Shown piece by piece: positions 1-9,539 of a stretch of DNA of 64,000 bases. The DNA lies in NCBI GenBank assembly GCA_947624155.1, contig CANQJB010000003.1, positions 1-64,000 on the forward strand, in the 5' to 3' direction. Source of the DNA: an uncultured Clostridia bacterium (GTDB taxonomy: Bacteria; Bacillota; Clostridia; Oscillospirales; Ruminococcaceae). The notes below the pieces were generated by a model that saw only the letters and a program-made list of their open reading frames with translations, was not told the origin of the DNA and searched no databases. A program made the position numbers and the translations under genes. The first letter of the stretch is position 1. Every line of letters begins with the position of its first letter.

Positions 1-1
1 A

Positions 2-274
2 AAGCTTATCGACGACAGCTTCAGCGGTATCCACGTTATGTTTTCCGAGGAGGACGACGACTTTATTATCGGAAATTCGAGCATGATCAGCTCGGAATTC
101 AGTAAAGACGGCCGCGTCGCCGGCCATCTCGGGCTTATCGGGCCGATGAGGATCGACTATAAAAAGGTGATACCTTATGTCGAGTATTTCGCCGAAAAGA
201 TAACTCAGATGCTTTCGTCTGCGGACGAAGACCGTGAATCAAACGATAAAACTGATAGTGAGGAGCCTATATGA
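2..274 (+). CDS. hrcA: Heat-inducible transcription repressor HrcA, C-terminal part
   Basis: The window opens inside this gene; 90 codons to a TGA are visible. HrcA represses class I heat-shock operons by binding CIRCE operators, with its activity tuned by GroEL. The visible part has the typical C-terminal core: a segment on the pattern G-L-I-G-P-x-R-x-D-Y, followed by a helix carrying V-x-x-V-x-Y-x-A. The acidic, Asp/Glu/Ser-rich last 15 residues are a loose tail. The stop overlaps the grpE start (ATGA at 271-274), so the two are translationally coupled. The CIRCE element and promoter expected upstream lie outside the window. The family call rests on this C-terminal motif and on the hrcA-grpE-dnaK-dnaJ order, which is standard in Bacillota. 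Confidence 0.93.
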   Translation, partial: KLIDDSFSGIHVMFSEEDDDFIIGNSSMISSEFSKDGRVAGHLGLIGPMRIDYKKVIPYVEYFAEKITQMLSSADEDRESNDKTDSEEPI

Positions 275-849
275 CTGAAAAAGAGAAGAAAAAGGCCGAA
301 AAGGAGCCGGAACTGAATCCGAAGGCAGAGCCCGAGGCAGCCGAAGAAAATAAGGCCGCCGAGGCCGAAGCAGCCGAGGATAAAAAAGAGGAAAAGGAAG
401 AAAAGGAGCCGACTGCCGAGGAAAAGCTCACCGCGGAAAACGCAGAGCTTCGGGACAAATACCTTCGCCTGCTCGCGGAATTTGACAACTACCGCAAGAG
501 ATGCGTCAAGGAGCGGCAGGAGATCTATCCCGACGCGACAGCCCACGCCGTTGAAGCGTTTCTGCCTTTAGCCGACAACTTTGAACGCGCGGCGAACGCA
601 GAGTCGTCCGACGAAAAATACAAGGCGGGAGTAATGATGATCTACGATCAGCTCTCAAACGCCTTCAAAAAGCTCGGGATCGAAGAGATTTCAAGAGTCG
701 GGGAGCAGTTTGACCCGGCGCTTGAAAACGCAGTCAGCCACATCGAGGACGAAAACCTCGGAGAAAACGTTGTCGCCCAGGTTTATCAAAAGGGCTACCG
801 GCTCGGCGACAAGGTAATCAGACACGCGATGGTTGTCATCGCAAACTGA
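271..849 (+). CDS. grpE: Nucleotide exchange factor GrpE
   Basis: GrpE releases ADP from DnaK so that the chaperone can cycle. The 192-residue protein starts with about 65 low-complexity residues rich in Lys, Glu and Ala. A long coiled-coil helix with the family segment R-L-x-A-E-F-D-N-Y-R-K-R follows at about 65-80, and the C-terminal beta-wing domain ends in K-G-Y-R-L-G-D-K-V-I-R-H-A-M-V. Length is normal for the family. The start codon overlaps the hrcA stop by four bases. The charged N-terminal extension is longer than in E. coli GrpE and is probably disordered. It is co-transcribed with dnaK, which begins 50 bases downstream behind its own strong ribosome binding site. Confidence 0.97.
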   Translation: MTEKEKKKAEKEPELNPKAEPEAAEENKAAEAEAAEDKKEEKEEKEPTAEEKLTAENAELRDKYLRLLAEFDNYRKRCVKERQEIYPDATAHAVEAFLPLADNFERAANAESSDEKYKAGVMMIYDQLSNAFKKLGIEEISRVGEQFDPALENAVSHIEDENLGENVVAQVYQKGYRLGDKVIRHAMVVIAN

Positions 850-899
850 ACGCCAACTATACCAATTAAAATATATCAAATTAAAAAGGAGTAATTTAT

Positions 900-2723
900 A
901 TGTCTAAAATCATCGGTATCGACTTAGGTACAACCAATTCCTGCGTAGCCGTCATGGAGGGCGGCGAGGCAGTCGTTATCCCCAACAGCGAAGGCGCAAG
1001 AACCACCCCGTCGGTCGTCGGCGTTTCAAAGAACGGCGACAGGCTTGTCGGCCAGGTTGCAAAGCGTCAGGCGGTCGTCAACTTTGACAACACCGTCATC
1101 TCGATCAAGCGCCACATGGGCTCCGACTATAAGGCCCAGATGGGCGGAAAGTCCTACACTCCCCAGGAGATCTCCGCGATGATCCTTCAGAAGCTCAAGA
1201 CCGACGCCGAAGCTTATCTCGGCGAAAAGGTCACCGAAGCGGTCATCACCGTTCCGGCATACTTCACCGACGCTCAGCGCCAGGCGACCAAGGACGCCGG
1301 CCAGATCGCGGGTCTCAATGTCCGCAGAATCATCAACGAGCCGACAGCCGCAGCGCTTTCTTACGGCATTGACAAGGAAGAGGACCAGAAGGTAATGGTC
1401 TATGACCTCGGCGGCGGAACCTTCGACGTCTCGATTATCGAGATGGGCGACGGAGTCACCGAAGTTCTCGCAACCGCCGGCAACAACCGCCTCGGCGGCG
1501 ACGACTTCGACCAGAGAATCATCGACCTGCTTGTTTCGGAATTCAAAAAGACCGAGGGAATCGACCTTTCGGGCGACAAGATGGCGATGCAGAGACTCAA
1601 GGAAGCCGCAGAAAAGGCGAAGATCGAGCTCTCCAACGTCCCGACTTCAAACATCAACCTGCCGTTCATCACCGCCGACGCCACCGGCGCAAAGCACCTC
1701 GACTACACTCTCACCCAGGCGAAGTTCAACGAAATCACCGCCGACCTCGTCGAGGCGACAATGGGTCCCGTCCGCCAGGCGCTTTCCGACTCCGGCCTTT
1801 CGACCTCTCAGATCAATAAGGTCCTGATGGTCGGCGGCTCGTCGAGAATCCCCGCGGTCGTCGAAGCTGTCAGAAAGATCACCGGCAAGGAGCCGTTCAA
1901 GGGAATCAACCCCGATGAGTGCGTCGCTCTCGGCGCGGCGATCCAGGGCGGTATCCTCAACCGCGATATCGATTCGAGCCTTGTTCTCAACGACGTAACC
2001 CCGCTCTCTCTCGGAATCGAGACACTCGGCGGAGTATGCACAAGGATCATCGAGCGCAACACCACTATCCCCTGCGGAAAGAAGCAGATTTTCTCGACCG
2101 CGGCCGACAACCAGACCGCCGTTGACATCAACATTTTGCAGGGCGAGCGCGAATTTGCCCGCGACAACAAACAGCTCGGAATGTTCAAGCTCGACGGAAT
2201 CGCTCCCGCTCCGAGAGGAGTACCGCAGATCGAGGTCAGCTTCGATATCGACACCAACGGCATCGTCCATGTCACCGCGAAGGATCTCGGCACCGGCAAG
2301 GAGCAGAATATCACAATCACCTCCTCCTCGAATATGTCGAAGGACGATATCGACAAGGCTGTCAAGGACGCCGAGCGCTTTGCCGCCGAGGACAAGAAGC
2401 GCCGCGAAGACGTCGACACCCGCAACAGCGCCGATCAGATGGTATTCCAGTGCCGCAAGTCGCTCGCAGATTTCGGCGACAAGGTCAGCGCAAGCGAAAA
2501 GTCTGACGTCGAGTCGAAGATCACCGCTCTTGAAGAGGCCCTCAAGGGAACCGACATGGAGCTGATCAAATCGAGGCAGAAGGACCTCGAAACCGCTTTC
2601 GGCGCAGTCGCGACAAAGGTCTATCAGGCCGCATCGCAGCAGAACCAGCAGGGCGGCCCGCAGCAGGGTCCGCAGGGCGGCAACCCCGGCGACGAATATG
2701 TCGACACCGGCTTCAACAACTAA
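900..2723 (+). CDS. dnaK: Chaperone protein DnaK (Hsp70)
   Basis: Cytosolic ATP-dependent Hsp70 of 607 residues. The N-terminal ATPase domain begins with the phosphate-binding segment [10 protein letters not shown]. The second phosphate loop ([10 protein letters not shown]) lies near residue 170, and the adenosine motif V-G-G-S-S-R-I-P near 305. The substrate-binding beta domain runs from about 360 to 480, then comes the helical lid. The tail is Gln/Gly/Pro-rich and closes with an acidic D-E-Y-V-D-T-G segment instead of the E. coli E-E-V-D-type end. The lid is short, as in other Gram-positive DnaKs. An AAAGGAG site lies eight bases before the ATG. It works with the GrpE and DnaJ encoded on either side. 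Confidence 0.98.
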   Translation: MSKIIGIDLGTTNSCVAVMEGGEAVVIPNSEGARTTPSVVGVSKNGDRLVGQVAKRQAVVNFDNTVISIKRHMGSDYKAQMGGKSYTPQEISAMILQKLKTDAEAYLGEKVTEAVITVPAYFTDAQRQATKDAGQIAGLNVRRIINEPTAAALSYGIDKEEDQKVMVYDLGGGTFDVSIIEMGDGVTEVLATAGNNRLGGDDFDQRIIDLLVSEFKKTEGIDLSGDKMAMQRLKEAAEKAKIELSNVPTSNINLPFITADATGAKHLDYTLTQAKFNEITADLVEATMGPVRQALSDSGLSTSQINKVLMVGGSSRIPAVVEAVRKITGKEPFKGINPDECVALGAAIQGGILNRDIDSSLVLNDVTPLSLGIETLGGVCTRIIERNTTIPCGKKQIFSTAADNQTAVDINILQGEREFARDNKQLGMFKLDGIAPAPRGVPQIEVSFDIDTNGIVHVTAKDLGTGKEQNITITSSSNMSKDDIDKAVKDAERFAAEDKKRREDVDTRNSADQMVFQCRKSLADFGDKVSASEKSDVESKITALEEALKGTDMELIKSRQKDLETAFGAVATKVYQAASQQNQQGGPQQGPQGGNPGDEYVDTGFNN

Positions 2724-2736
2724 AATTATCGCGTAT

Positions 2737-2766
2737 CGCGGAGCCTGCAAAAGCGCGGGCTCCGCG
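2737..2766 (+). terminator. Hairpin between dnaK and dnaJ
   Basis: A nine-base stem (2737-2745 with 2758-2766, CGCGGAGCC type) encloses a 12-base loop in the 74-base gap between dnaK and dnaJ. No T-run follows, so it is more likely an attenuator or an RNA processing and stability element that lowers dnaJ output relative to dnaK than a full terminator. Confidence 0.5.
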
Positions 2767-2797
2767 CATGAACGCTGTGCATTAACGGAGTGTATAT

Positions 2798-3967
2798 ATG
2801 GCTGACAAAAGAGATTATTACGAGGTCTTAGGCGTTCAGAAGGGCGCTTCCGACGACGAACTCAAAAAGGCCTACCGCGCAATGGTCAAAAAATACCACC
2901 CCGATCTTCACCCCGACGATAAAGAAGCCGAGGCGAAGATGAAGGAGGTCAACGAGGCTTATGATGTCCTCTCCGACAGGGATAAGCGCGCGAAATACGA
3001 TCAGTTCGGTTTCGCGGGGGTCGACCCGTCCTATGCCGCAGGGCAGGGCGGAGGCGGCTTCGGCGGTTTCTCGGGAGGCGGCTTCTCGGGCGATTTCGGC
3101 GGCTTCGGCGACATCGGGGACATCTTCGAAAGCTTCTTCGGCGGAGGCGGAGGCTTCGGCCAGCAGACGAGATCAAACCCCAACGCCCCGCGGCGCGGCC
3201 AGGATCTCAGAACCGGAGTTCAGATTTCCTTTATGGAAGCCTGCAAGGGAACCGGTGTCGACATCAGAGTCAACAGGCTTGAGCGCTGTCCCGACTGCGG
3301 AGGAAGCGGCGCAAGGCCCGGCACCTCGCCCGAAACCTGCCCCGACTGCCGCGGAACCGGAACGGTCAGGGTCAGTCAGCGCACGCCGCTCGGTGTGTTC
3401 CAGACAACCAAGACCTGCGAGAAATGCGGCGGCAGAGGAAAGATTATCCGCGAGGTGTGTCAGTCCTGCGGCGGCCAGGGAAGAGTCAGAAGGGTTCTTT
3501 CCAAGAATGTTAAGATCCCGCAGGGTATCGACGACGGCCAGACTTTAAGAATAACCGGCGAGGGCGACTGCGGAATCAACGGCGGCGCCAACGGCGATCT
3601 GATAATCAGAGTCAGCGTCAAGCCGGACGAGATGTTTGAGCGCGAGGGCTTCGACATCTATTCCGAGGTGCCGATCTCCTATCTCCAGGCGGCCCTCGGC
3701 GACGACATCGCAGTTCCGACCATCGACGGCAACGTAAAATATAAAATTCCGGCCGGGACCCAGAACGGCGATACATTTGTTCTGAGAGGTCAGGGTGTCC
3801 CGAGACTTTACCGCACCGGCCGCGGCGACCACCACGTCAGCGTCAGGGTCGAGGTACCGCGAAACCTCAGCAAAAAGCAGGCAGACCTTCTCAGAGCCTT
3901 CGACGACTCGTTAGAAGACCGCAACAGCCCCGGAAAGAAAAAGTTTTCGGACTGGTTCAAAAACTGA
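2798..3967 (+). CDS. dnaJ: Chaperone protein DnaJ (Hsp40)
   Basis: Type I Hsp40 co-chaperone of 389 residues that delivers substrates to DnaK and stimulates its ATPase. The J domain (1-70) holds His34-Pro35-Asp36. A Gly/Phe-rich linker follows at about 75-130. The zinc domain has all four C-x-x-C-x-G-x-G repeats ([32 protein letters not shown]). After it come the two beta-rich client-binding domains and the dimerisation tail. All zinc ligands are intact. It is the last gene of the hrcA operon. A long perfect inverted repeat follows the stop, so transcription probably ends there before the convergent gene on the other strand. Confidence 0.98.
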   Translation: MADKRDYYEVLGVQKGASDDELKKAYRAMVKKYHPDLHPDDKEAEAKMKEVNEAYDVLSDRDKRAKYDQFGFAGVDPSYAAGQGGGGFGGFSGGGFSGDFGGFGDIGDIFESFFGGGGGFGQQTRSNPNAPRRGQDLRTGVQISFMEACKGTGVDIRVNRLERCPDCGGSGARPGTSPETCPDCRGTGTVRVSQRTPLGVFQTTKTCEKCGGRGKIIREVCQSCGGQGRVRRVLSKNVKIPQGIDDGQTLRITGEGDCGINGGANGDLIIRVSVKPDEMFEREGFDIYSEVPISYLQAALGDDIAVPTIDGNVKYKIPAGTQNGDTFVLRGQGVPRLYRTGRGDHHVSVRVEVPRNLSKKQADLLRAFDDSLEDRNSPGKKKFSDWFKN

Positions 3968-3977
3968 CAGATAATCA

Positions 3978-4010
3978 CCCCCTCCCGACAGCTGTCGGGA
4001 GGGGGTTTAA
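3978..4010. terminator. Terminator between dnaJ and the convergent giant gene
   Basis: A perfect 14-base inverted repeat, 3978-3991 with 3992-4005, G/C-rich, sits between two convergent genes. The short TTT after it makes it only a moderate rho-independent terminator for the plus strand. The palindrome could act in both directions. Confidence 0.7.
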
Positions 4011-4052
4011 GGTCGGGAAGCTCATGCTCCTTTTATCGTTATCTCCCCCGCC

Positions 4053-7000
4053 TCAGTTAAACCTCCCGTCCCAAGGCGTCGACCCGTCGATATATTCATC
4101 TCGGACTGCGGGGACATAATACGCGCCGTAAGTTTCGGCGCCGACGCCCTGCCAGCCGCCGAGGCTGACATAGCACCTGTAATAAGGAATACCGTCGCTG
4201 CGGTAGATGAGTTCGGTATAAACAACGTCCGCCGACGTTTTCTCCGAGCCGGCCGCGGTGGTCAGATATCTCCCGCTGTCGATCCGCGCGAGCGCTTCCT
4301 CGGGGGTTATTATCGGGTAGTCGCCGAGTTTTTCATACTGCTCAAAGAAGCCGTCGATCACGCCGTGGATGTGGATAACTCCGTCGTCCATAAAATCGAT
4401 GCAGTTGAGGCTGTAATTGATTATTGACTGAATGATGTCGTCGGGGCTGTCCTCCGGAACCGTTCCGTCCTCATAGGGGATCATTTCATATCCGCTGAGA
4501 GGGTGATACATTCTGACATAGCAATTGTCCTCCTCGCTCGCGATGACCTCGGTCCGGCCGGCGTCGTTATATCCGATCAGCCACTCATATCTCATCAGCA
4601 GTTCAGCCTCGGCTCTTTCTGCCTCCTCGCGGGCCGCGCCGTTATAGAACCCGACCTTTGCACCCTCAGAAAGCCCGAAGCCGTCTTCGAGGCGGATATA
4701 GGCGATATAGTTCATGCCGTCGGTGACGGTGACCTCGATTTCGACGCCGTCCTGCTCGCAGACCGCGCTGACCGAGTCGCCGCTGTCTTTAAGGGTGACC
4801 TTCGCGGGGTCGAGGCCGAAGCCGCGGGCATAAAACTTCGCAGCTTCGACCATAAAGTCGGTGTTTGCGCCGACTATTCTGCCGTTGTCCTGATAATCGC
4901 GGTAAAGCTTTTGGCGATATACCGGCAGGGTCGTCTGATCGGTGATTTTAAGTTCAACCCACGGGCTTCCGCCGTCGAGGTTTGAGATGTCCGAGACGCT
5001 GCAGCCCTCAAAGCCCGCTGAGACGCTGCCAAGCTCGGGGGTGATCTTTGGGAGGCTCTCGCTGTCCGATTTAATCAGCCCGCGCTTGAAATAATCGTTG
5101 TGGAAGAAGTCGACAAGACTTTCAAACGACGATTTCTGGGTCAGGATAAACGGGTTTCCTTCGGTCGAGCTCTTATAACTCCGCTCGCTTTCCGCCATTT
5201 CGAGGTCGATGTTCGGATAATCCCCTTCGAAGCGGATATTCTCCTTTCCGATGTGATAGGCGAGCCTCTTTCCGCCGACATTCAGAAGCAAAAACTCCGT
5301 CTCGCTGTCGGGGAGCTGATAACCCATCGGTGGATCGTCGAAGTTATTCAGGGTCGAGACAAGCCTGTCTCCCTCGGAATAGACCGGCCAGCCCTCCTCC
5401 TGCCACTCGGTGCTTCCCCAGCCTGTGACATCAAACCAAACGTCGATCGGGCAGTCGTTTGTGAGGTCATAGAAGCCGTGGGCGCGGTAGAGGGTGCGGT
5501 TTTTGTTGAATTCGCCGTAGAGGCTGACCGCTTCGTCATAGCTGTAAATATTCGTTATCTCATAGGCGATCACTCTGTCGCCGCTGTCGAGATACTGCGC
5601 GTATTCGTCATAGCCCTGCGCGGAGCCGGTCGCGGGGGACGGCTCGCCGAGTGTGATCCCGCTGTAAAGGGTTTCGGCAAGGCTCTCGGCGACATAATCT
5701 CCGCCGTCGATAGGCGGGTCAGTCTCGGTCATTCCGACCGCGACCGCGCCGGGGCCGTATTTGTTTTCAACGACGTTCTCCAAAGGGAGCTTTTCCGCGC
5801 CGTCGACCGCCCTTTTGAGAGCTTCCGCGAGCTCCTCGGGGGCGTAAGCGCCGTGATATACCGCGGGGTTATAGGTCGTTGTGGTGATAAGCTCGGCGGT
5901 CTTGTCGGTGAGGTAGTTGGTTAGATCTGCCTCCAGCCCGGGGACGCTCTGCCCCCGCGCGACAAGATACTCAACTCCGTTTACCGCCGCGACGTCATAA
6001 ATCAGAGTGTTGTCACAGAACATTCTCTGAAAATCCGATTTCAGCGACTCGCGGTATAAAAGAACTGCGATCCTGTCGCCCTCAGAATAGGGCGGGCAGC
6101 CGGCGATCTGGCGCTCAACGCTTCCGTCCAGCCTGATAACGGTGTTTTTGTTCATCGCCTTTCCGGCAAAGTAGTCGTAGATTACAGTCGCTTTATAGAA
6201 GGTCGCGAGACCGTCGCTCGAGGCGAGGTTATAGCCGTTGAGCCAGACCGCGTCCTCGGGGGAAATCACCTCATTGATGATAAGCTCATAGAACGAACCG
6301 ATCAGCGAGTTGCTGTCAGCCCGGCCGAAGATGTCTCCGAGCGCTTCCCAGCTCTTTTCGGAGCAGGGCTTCGCGTCGACAAGGACGCCGTCATATATTC
6401 TGTCTGCGCTGCCGCAGAACCGAGCGTCCTCGATCTCAAACGGCGCTCTGAAATCGGCATCTGCCGCGGGAACCTCATATTCATAATAGCAGCGCTCGCC
6501 GACGTGTCCGGCGCGGTCTTCGGCGGGAAGCTGGTCGGTTATATCGACGGTGACGGTGAAGCAGGGGCAGCCGAGGCGGTAATTGAGGCTAACTCCGACG
6601 ATGTTTTCGGGGTCGGGCTTTTTGACCGAGGAATAAGGGAAGCTCATCTCTCCCAGCCTTTCGGCGAGCCGGTCATAGGATCCGAGGAGCCGGTAGTCGC
6701 CGAGCTTGCTATATGAGCCGTCGAGAACGGCGTAAAGACCTGTGAGCCTTTCGCCGTCGAAGCGCGCCGAAACCCGGTGGAACGTGCGGTTGAGATAGGT
6801 CTCGATCTCGGCGGAGGAATTTCCGGCGGAGGTTATTTCGTCCGAATCCGAGCCGCGCCAGATATTTAACTCGCCGTCGGTCTCTTCGGCGATTATCTCG
6901 CCCTCTCCGGGCAGGAACCAGCCGTATTTTTCGGCGATCATTTCCGCGCGATTCAGAGCGTCGCCGCCGAGTTCTTCGCCGTTTTTGAAGCGAACGCTCG

Positions 7001-8747
7001 CGGTATAGCCGCTGAGCTCGCCCGCGCTGATCTCAAAGACATAGTCCTCGGTTTCGACCGAATAGCCGTCGGGCAGGACATATTTTTCGATGATCGAGTC
7101 GATCTCATCTTTACTTGAAATGCCCTCGCGCTCGAGGTTTTGCCTGACTCTCTCAGTGCTTGAAGCGTTGGAGCTCTCCGAAATCTCATAAGCGCCGATA
7201 TCAAGCCCGAAGGCTGACATCATGCTCTCAAGCCGGTCGAGCATATAGTCGGAGTCGCAGTCGAGATAGCGGTAGCTGCCGTTTCCGCCGCAGCTGCGGT
7301 ATCTGACCGAATTTTCATATATCGGCAATGTCTCTCCCCACCAGAGGCGACCGCTCTCGGGCTTGTAGTCCTCCGCCCAGATGTCGCCGGTGCTGCCCAG
7401 ACCGATTGCCGAAGTGCCGCCGCAGTTGACAGCGAGGAGCTCCTCGGCGGTGAGCGCATCGCCGAACAGGCTGTGATCTATCGCGGGGACATAGTAGATG
7501 TCATAGAGGCTCAGGCTGCTTTGGCTCTCGATCGGCGCGTCGGGGAAATAGACATAGAGCCTGTAACACGGGAAGTAGTATTCGTCGGTCTTTCCGGAAA
7601 AATAGCAGAGCTCCGCCCTTTTGACATATTCGGCGTCGTTGACATCGGAGTCGGCCGCGCCGAGATATTCGCCCTCTGTGAACAGCTCGACCGCCTGCTC
7701 CTCGGAGATAAGCTCACATTCCTGACGGATATTTTCAATATTTGTGATGTCGTAATTTATTCCGCATAACTCGCCGCCGTCTGTCACGAAGCTGACGCCT
7801 CGGAAGCTGCGGTTGATAAAGTCCTGAGCAGGGTCTCCGGTCTGGTCGTAAACCAAAACGGTATATCCGCCCCGCTGGCCGCAGACATCTCTTTCGCCGC
7901 CGGTGACTGTTGCCGTCGGGTTATCCATCGCGAGGCGGTCGGAATATTCCGAAATGAGATATTCCGCGAGCTTTTCGGCCTGCTCCGGAGTCGAATCGCT
8001 CAGCCCCTCGGGGAGAGGCAGAGGGTTCTCAAAATCTACCGACACGGAATATTCGCCGGTGACTGTGACCGTGATTCCGTTCTGATAAGCGGTGAGCTGC
8101 TCGGGCTGGTCGACTCCGGGCGGCGCTTCGATACCCCACCGGCTTTCAAACAGCCCGTCGAGGTCGTCTTCGCTGCTCTGCGAGGGAATGCTCGCTTCTT
8201 TGATCTCGAGGCTGCCGAGATCAAGTCCGAAAAGCTCGGCAAAGCGGTTCAACGTCTCGGCCATTTTTTCGCGGTCGGTGCTCTCGGGATAGGAGCCGTA
8301 CCACTTCGTCGCGTTTTTATAGACCGGAAGGCTGCCGATTTTTTCCGCGTCCCATTCCTCGGTCAGAAGCTCGGAAATGTCCTTTAAAAATATCCCGCCG
8401 TCTCCGCTTCCGCCGTAGTTGACAGGAACGGTTATCGCAGACAGATTATCTATGCCGGTGGTCTTGCCGGAACCGCTGTCCTGTGAATCTGTCTCCCCGC
8501 CTTTATCGGACTCGGGGAGTTCCGTGACTTCGCCGCCCTTATCCGGCTCGGGGGCTGGGCCGATACTGAGTCTTGAATTTACCCCGACAATTACCGCCGA
8601 GGCGATCACAACAGCGGCGCAGGCAGCTATTGCGGCATATTTAAGATAAGGCTTTTTCGGCGCGGACTTTTCGCGGGCGGAATCGGCCTCTTTGACCGTT
8701 TCGTCGCTCAAGAAGTTGAGAGCTTCCGAAAAATCTAGCTTTTTCAT
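4053..8747 (-). CDS. Giant membrane-anchored partner of an ECF sigma factor, with internal repeats
   Basis: I do not recognise this 1564-residue protein as a named family. Residues 1-36 are cytosolic and charged, 37-57 form one membrane helix, and the rest should lie outside the cell after a Pro/Glu/Asp/Gly linker. The ATG overlaps the stop of the sigma gene upstream (ATGA, 8744-8747). That layout, and the N-terminal pattern F-L-S-D-E, are typical of clostridial anti-sigma partners. The outer part is repetitive. Unit A (about 137-430), unit B (about 472-705, shortened) and unit C (about 1272-1552) each open with L-P-[VI]-Y and carry F-G-L-D 34-40 residues later. A and C both close with Y-Y-V-P-A. 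A second unit type occurs at about 828-932 and 1068-1165, sharing Y-S-E-G-D-R. No catalytic motif is visible. A binding or sensing ectodomain that controls the sigma factor is inferred. Confidence 0.8.
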   Translation of the reverse strand: MKKLDFSEALNFLSDETVKEADSAREKSAPKKPYLKYAAIAACAAVVIASAVIVGVNSRLSIGPAPEPDKGGEVTELPESDKGGETDSQDSGSGKTTGIDNLSAITVPVNYGGSGDGGIFLKDISELLTEEWDAEKIGSLPVYKNATKWYGSYPESTDREKMAETLNRFAELFGLDLGSLEIKEASIPSQSSEDDLDGLFESRWGIEAPPGVDQPEQLTAYQNGITVTVTGEYSVSVDFENPLPLPEGLSDSTPEQAEKLAEYLISEYSDRLAMDNPTATVTGGERDVCGQRGGYTVLVYDQTGDPAQDFINRSFRGVSFVTDGGELCGINYDITNIENIRQECELISEEQAVELFTEGEYLGAADSDVNDAEYVKRAELCYFSGKTDEYYFPCYRLYVYFPDAPIESQSSLSLYDIYYVPAIDHSLFGDALTAEELLAVNCGGTSAIGLGSTGDIWAEDYKPESGRLWWGETLPIYENSVRYRSCGGNGSYRYLDCDSDYMLDRLESMMSAFGLDIGAYEISESSNASSTERVRQNLEREGISSKDEIDSIIEKYVLPDGYSVETEDYVFEISAGELSGYTASVRFKNGEELGGDALNRAEMIAEKYGWFLPGEGEIIAEETDGELNIWRGSDSDEITSAGNSSAEIETYLNRTFHRVSARFDGERLTGLYAVLDGSYSKLGDYRLLGSYDRLAERLGEMSFPYSSVKKPDPENIVGVSLNYRLGCPCFTVTVDITDQLPAEDRAGHVGERCYYEYEVPAADADFRAPFEIEDARFCGSADRIYDGVLVDAKPCSEKSWEALGDIFGRADSNSLIGSFYELIINEVISPEDAVWLNGYNLASSDGLATFYKATVIYDYFAGKAMNKNTVIRLDGSVERQIAGCPPYSEGDRIAVLLYRESLKSDFQRMFCDNTLIYDVAAVNGVEYLVARGQSVPGLEADLTNYLTDKTAELITTTTYNPAVYHGAYAPEELAEALKRAVDGAEKLPLENVVENKYGPGAVAVGMTETDPPIDGGDYVAESLAETLYSGITLGEPSPATGSAQGYDEYAQYLDSGDRVIAYEITNIYSYDEAVSLYGEFNKNRTLYRAHGFYDLTNDCPIDVWFDVTGWGSTEWQEEGWPVYSEGDRLVSTLNNFDDPPMGYQLPDSETEFLLLNVGGKRLAYHIGKENIRFEGDYPNIDLEMAESERSYKSSTEGNPFILTQKSSFESLVDFFHNDYFKRGLIKSDSESLPKITPELGSVSAGFEGCSVSDISNLDGGSPWVELKITDQTTLPVYRQKLYRDYQDNGRIVGANTDFMVEAAKFYARGFGLDPAKVTLKDSGDSVSAVCEQDGVEIEVTVTDGMNYIAYIRLEDGFGLSEGAKVGFYNGAAREEAERAEAELLMRYEWLIGYNDAGRTEVIASEEDNCYVRMYHPLSGYEMIPYEDGTVPEDSPDDIIQSIINYSLNCIDFMDDGVIHIHGVIDGFFEQYEKLGDYPIITPEEALARIDSGRYLTTAAGSEKTSADVVYTELIYRSDGIPYYRCYVSLGGWQGVGAETYGAYYVPAVRDEYIDGSTPWDGRFN

Positions 8748-9298
8748 ATATCAAACCCCTCCTTTTCGAGGTATTCGCGGAGCCCTTGGCGGGTTCTGAA
8801 CAGCATACTCTTGACCCTCTGCTCGGTCGAGCCCTGTCTCACGGCTATTTCTCTGACGGTGTCGGCAAAATAATAGCGCTGGACAAAGGCGGTTCTTGCG
8901 TCATAAGAGACGGTTTTCAGATAGCGGTCGATCGCTTCGCCGAGAAGGCTGCGGTCGAAATCGGCTTCGCTCTTTTCGTTCACTATATCTCCGAGCTCGT
9001 CGAGCGAGACGGTAAACTCCGAAGCGACGCGCTTTTTGCGGTGGGCAAGACGGTAGCGGTCGATTGAAAGCTCGCGGGCGATTTTTCCGAGATATGTTCT
9101 CAAAAGCCCCGGCCTTTGAGGCGGGATCGAGTTCCAGGCTCGCAGAAGCGTTTCGTTGACGATCTCGCGGGCGTCCTCGAAATCGGCAAGGATACTGTAA
9201 GCGACCTTGCTCAGATAGCTCTGATATTTCTGCTCGGTCTCACTGAGAGCCGTTTCGTCCCTCTGCCAGAACAGCTCGACAATAGTTTCGTCCTGCAA
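8744..9298 (-). CDS. ECF-type RNA polymerase sigma factor
   Basis: A 184-residue extracytoplasmic-function sigma factor. Region 2 (about 22-90) includes the D-A-R-E-I-V-N-E-T core-binding segment and a W-N-S-I-P-P-x-R-P stretch typical of clostridial ECFs. Region 4 (about 122-175) has the helix-turn-helix V-R-E-I-A-V-R-Q-G-S-T-E-Q-R-V-K-S. There is no region 1 or 3. It starts at ATG 9298 behind an AGGAGAG site and overlaps the giant membrane protein downstream by four bases, so the pair is one translationally coupled unit. The promoter in front looks like a normal housekeeping one (9341-9369), so basal expression probably does not need the factor itself. Target genes cannot be inferred from this window. 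Confidence 0.93.
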   Translation of the reverse strand: MQDETIVELFWQRDETALSETEQKYQSYLSKVAYSILADFEDAREIVNETLLRAWNSIPPQRPGLLRTYLGKIARELSIDRYRLAHRKKRVASEFTVSLDELGDIVNEKSEADFDRSLLGEAIDRYLKTVSYDARTAFVQRYYFADTVREIAVRQGSTEQRVKSMLFRTRQGLREYLEKEGFDI

Positions 9299-9340
9299 TT
9301 ATTGCACTCTCCTTTTTGAAGCCTGTTTCATGTCACTTCT

Positions 9341-9369
9341 ATTATATATCCCGACAAAACGGTTTACAA
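9341..9369 (-). promoter_or_regulatory. Sigma-A type promoter of the ECF sigma operon
   Basis: Read on the minus strand: TTGTAA (9364-9369), a 17-base spacer, then TATAAT (9341-9346), about 40 bases before the sigma-factor ATG. Both hexamers and the spacing match the housekeeping consensus well. Confidence 0.7.
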
Positions 9370-9384
9370 GGTTTCGCGGGAAAT

Positions 9385-9406
9385 AAAAAAACCGGCCGAA
9401 GCCGGA
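9385..9406 (-). terminator. Second terminator behind the tRNA-Gln genes
   Basis: CCGGC/GCCGG stem with a four-base loop (9392-9405), followed on the minus strand by a run of T. It backs up the stronger hairpin just before it. Confidence 0.65.
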
Positions 9407-9410
9407 AACG

Positions 9411-9440
9411 AAAAACGGGAGCCCGCGAGGGGTTCCCGTT
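9411..9440 (-). terminator. First terminator behind the tRNA-Gln genes
   Basis: A seven-base stem (9414-9420 with 9434-9440), extended by G/C pairs inside, with a run of T on the minus strand. It lies four bases after the 3' CCA of the second tRNA-Gln. Confidence 0.75.
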
Positions 9441-9444
9441 AATT

Positions 9445-9520
9445 TGGCTGCGGCACTAGGATTCGAACCTAGGGAATGCTGGAGTCAGAGTCCAGTGCCT
9501 TACCACTTGGCGATGCCGCA
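9445..9520 (-). tRNA. tRNA-Gln (anticodon CTG)
   Basis: A full cloverleaf reads on the minus strand. The acceptor stem TGCGGCA (9514-9520) pairs with TGCCGCA (9449-9455). The anticodon stem CTGGA/TCCAG encloses the loop CTCTGAC with anticodon CTG. The T arm contains GGTTCGAATCC-type bases. The G discriminator and CCA are encoded. It decodes CAG and lies 19 bases downstream of a second tRNA-Gln; both are probably cut from one transcript. Confidence 0.95.
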
Positions 9521-9539
9521 ATATTGCTATGCGGGGCTT

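Noticed and set aside
1647..2750. Long open frame antisense to dnaK (367 codons)
   Set aside because: It mirrors the codon bias of dnaK, has no ribosome site, and its product is low-complexity Leu/Asp/Val. A shadow frame.
5100..5924. Plus-strand open frame inside the giant gene (274 codons)
   Set aside because: Antisense to a gene with a clear start, membrane helix and repeats; no ribosome site; product unlike any protein family.
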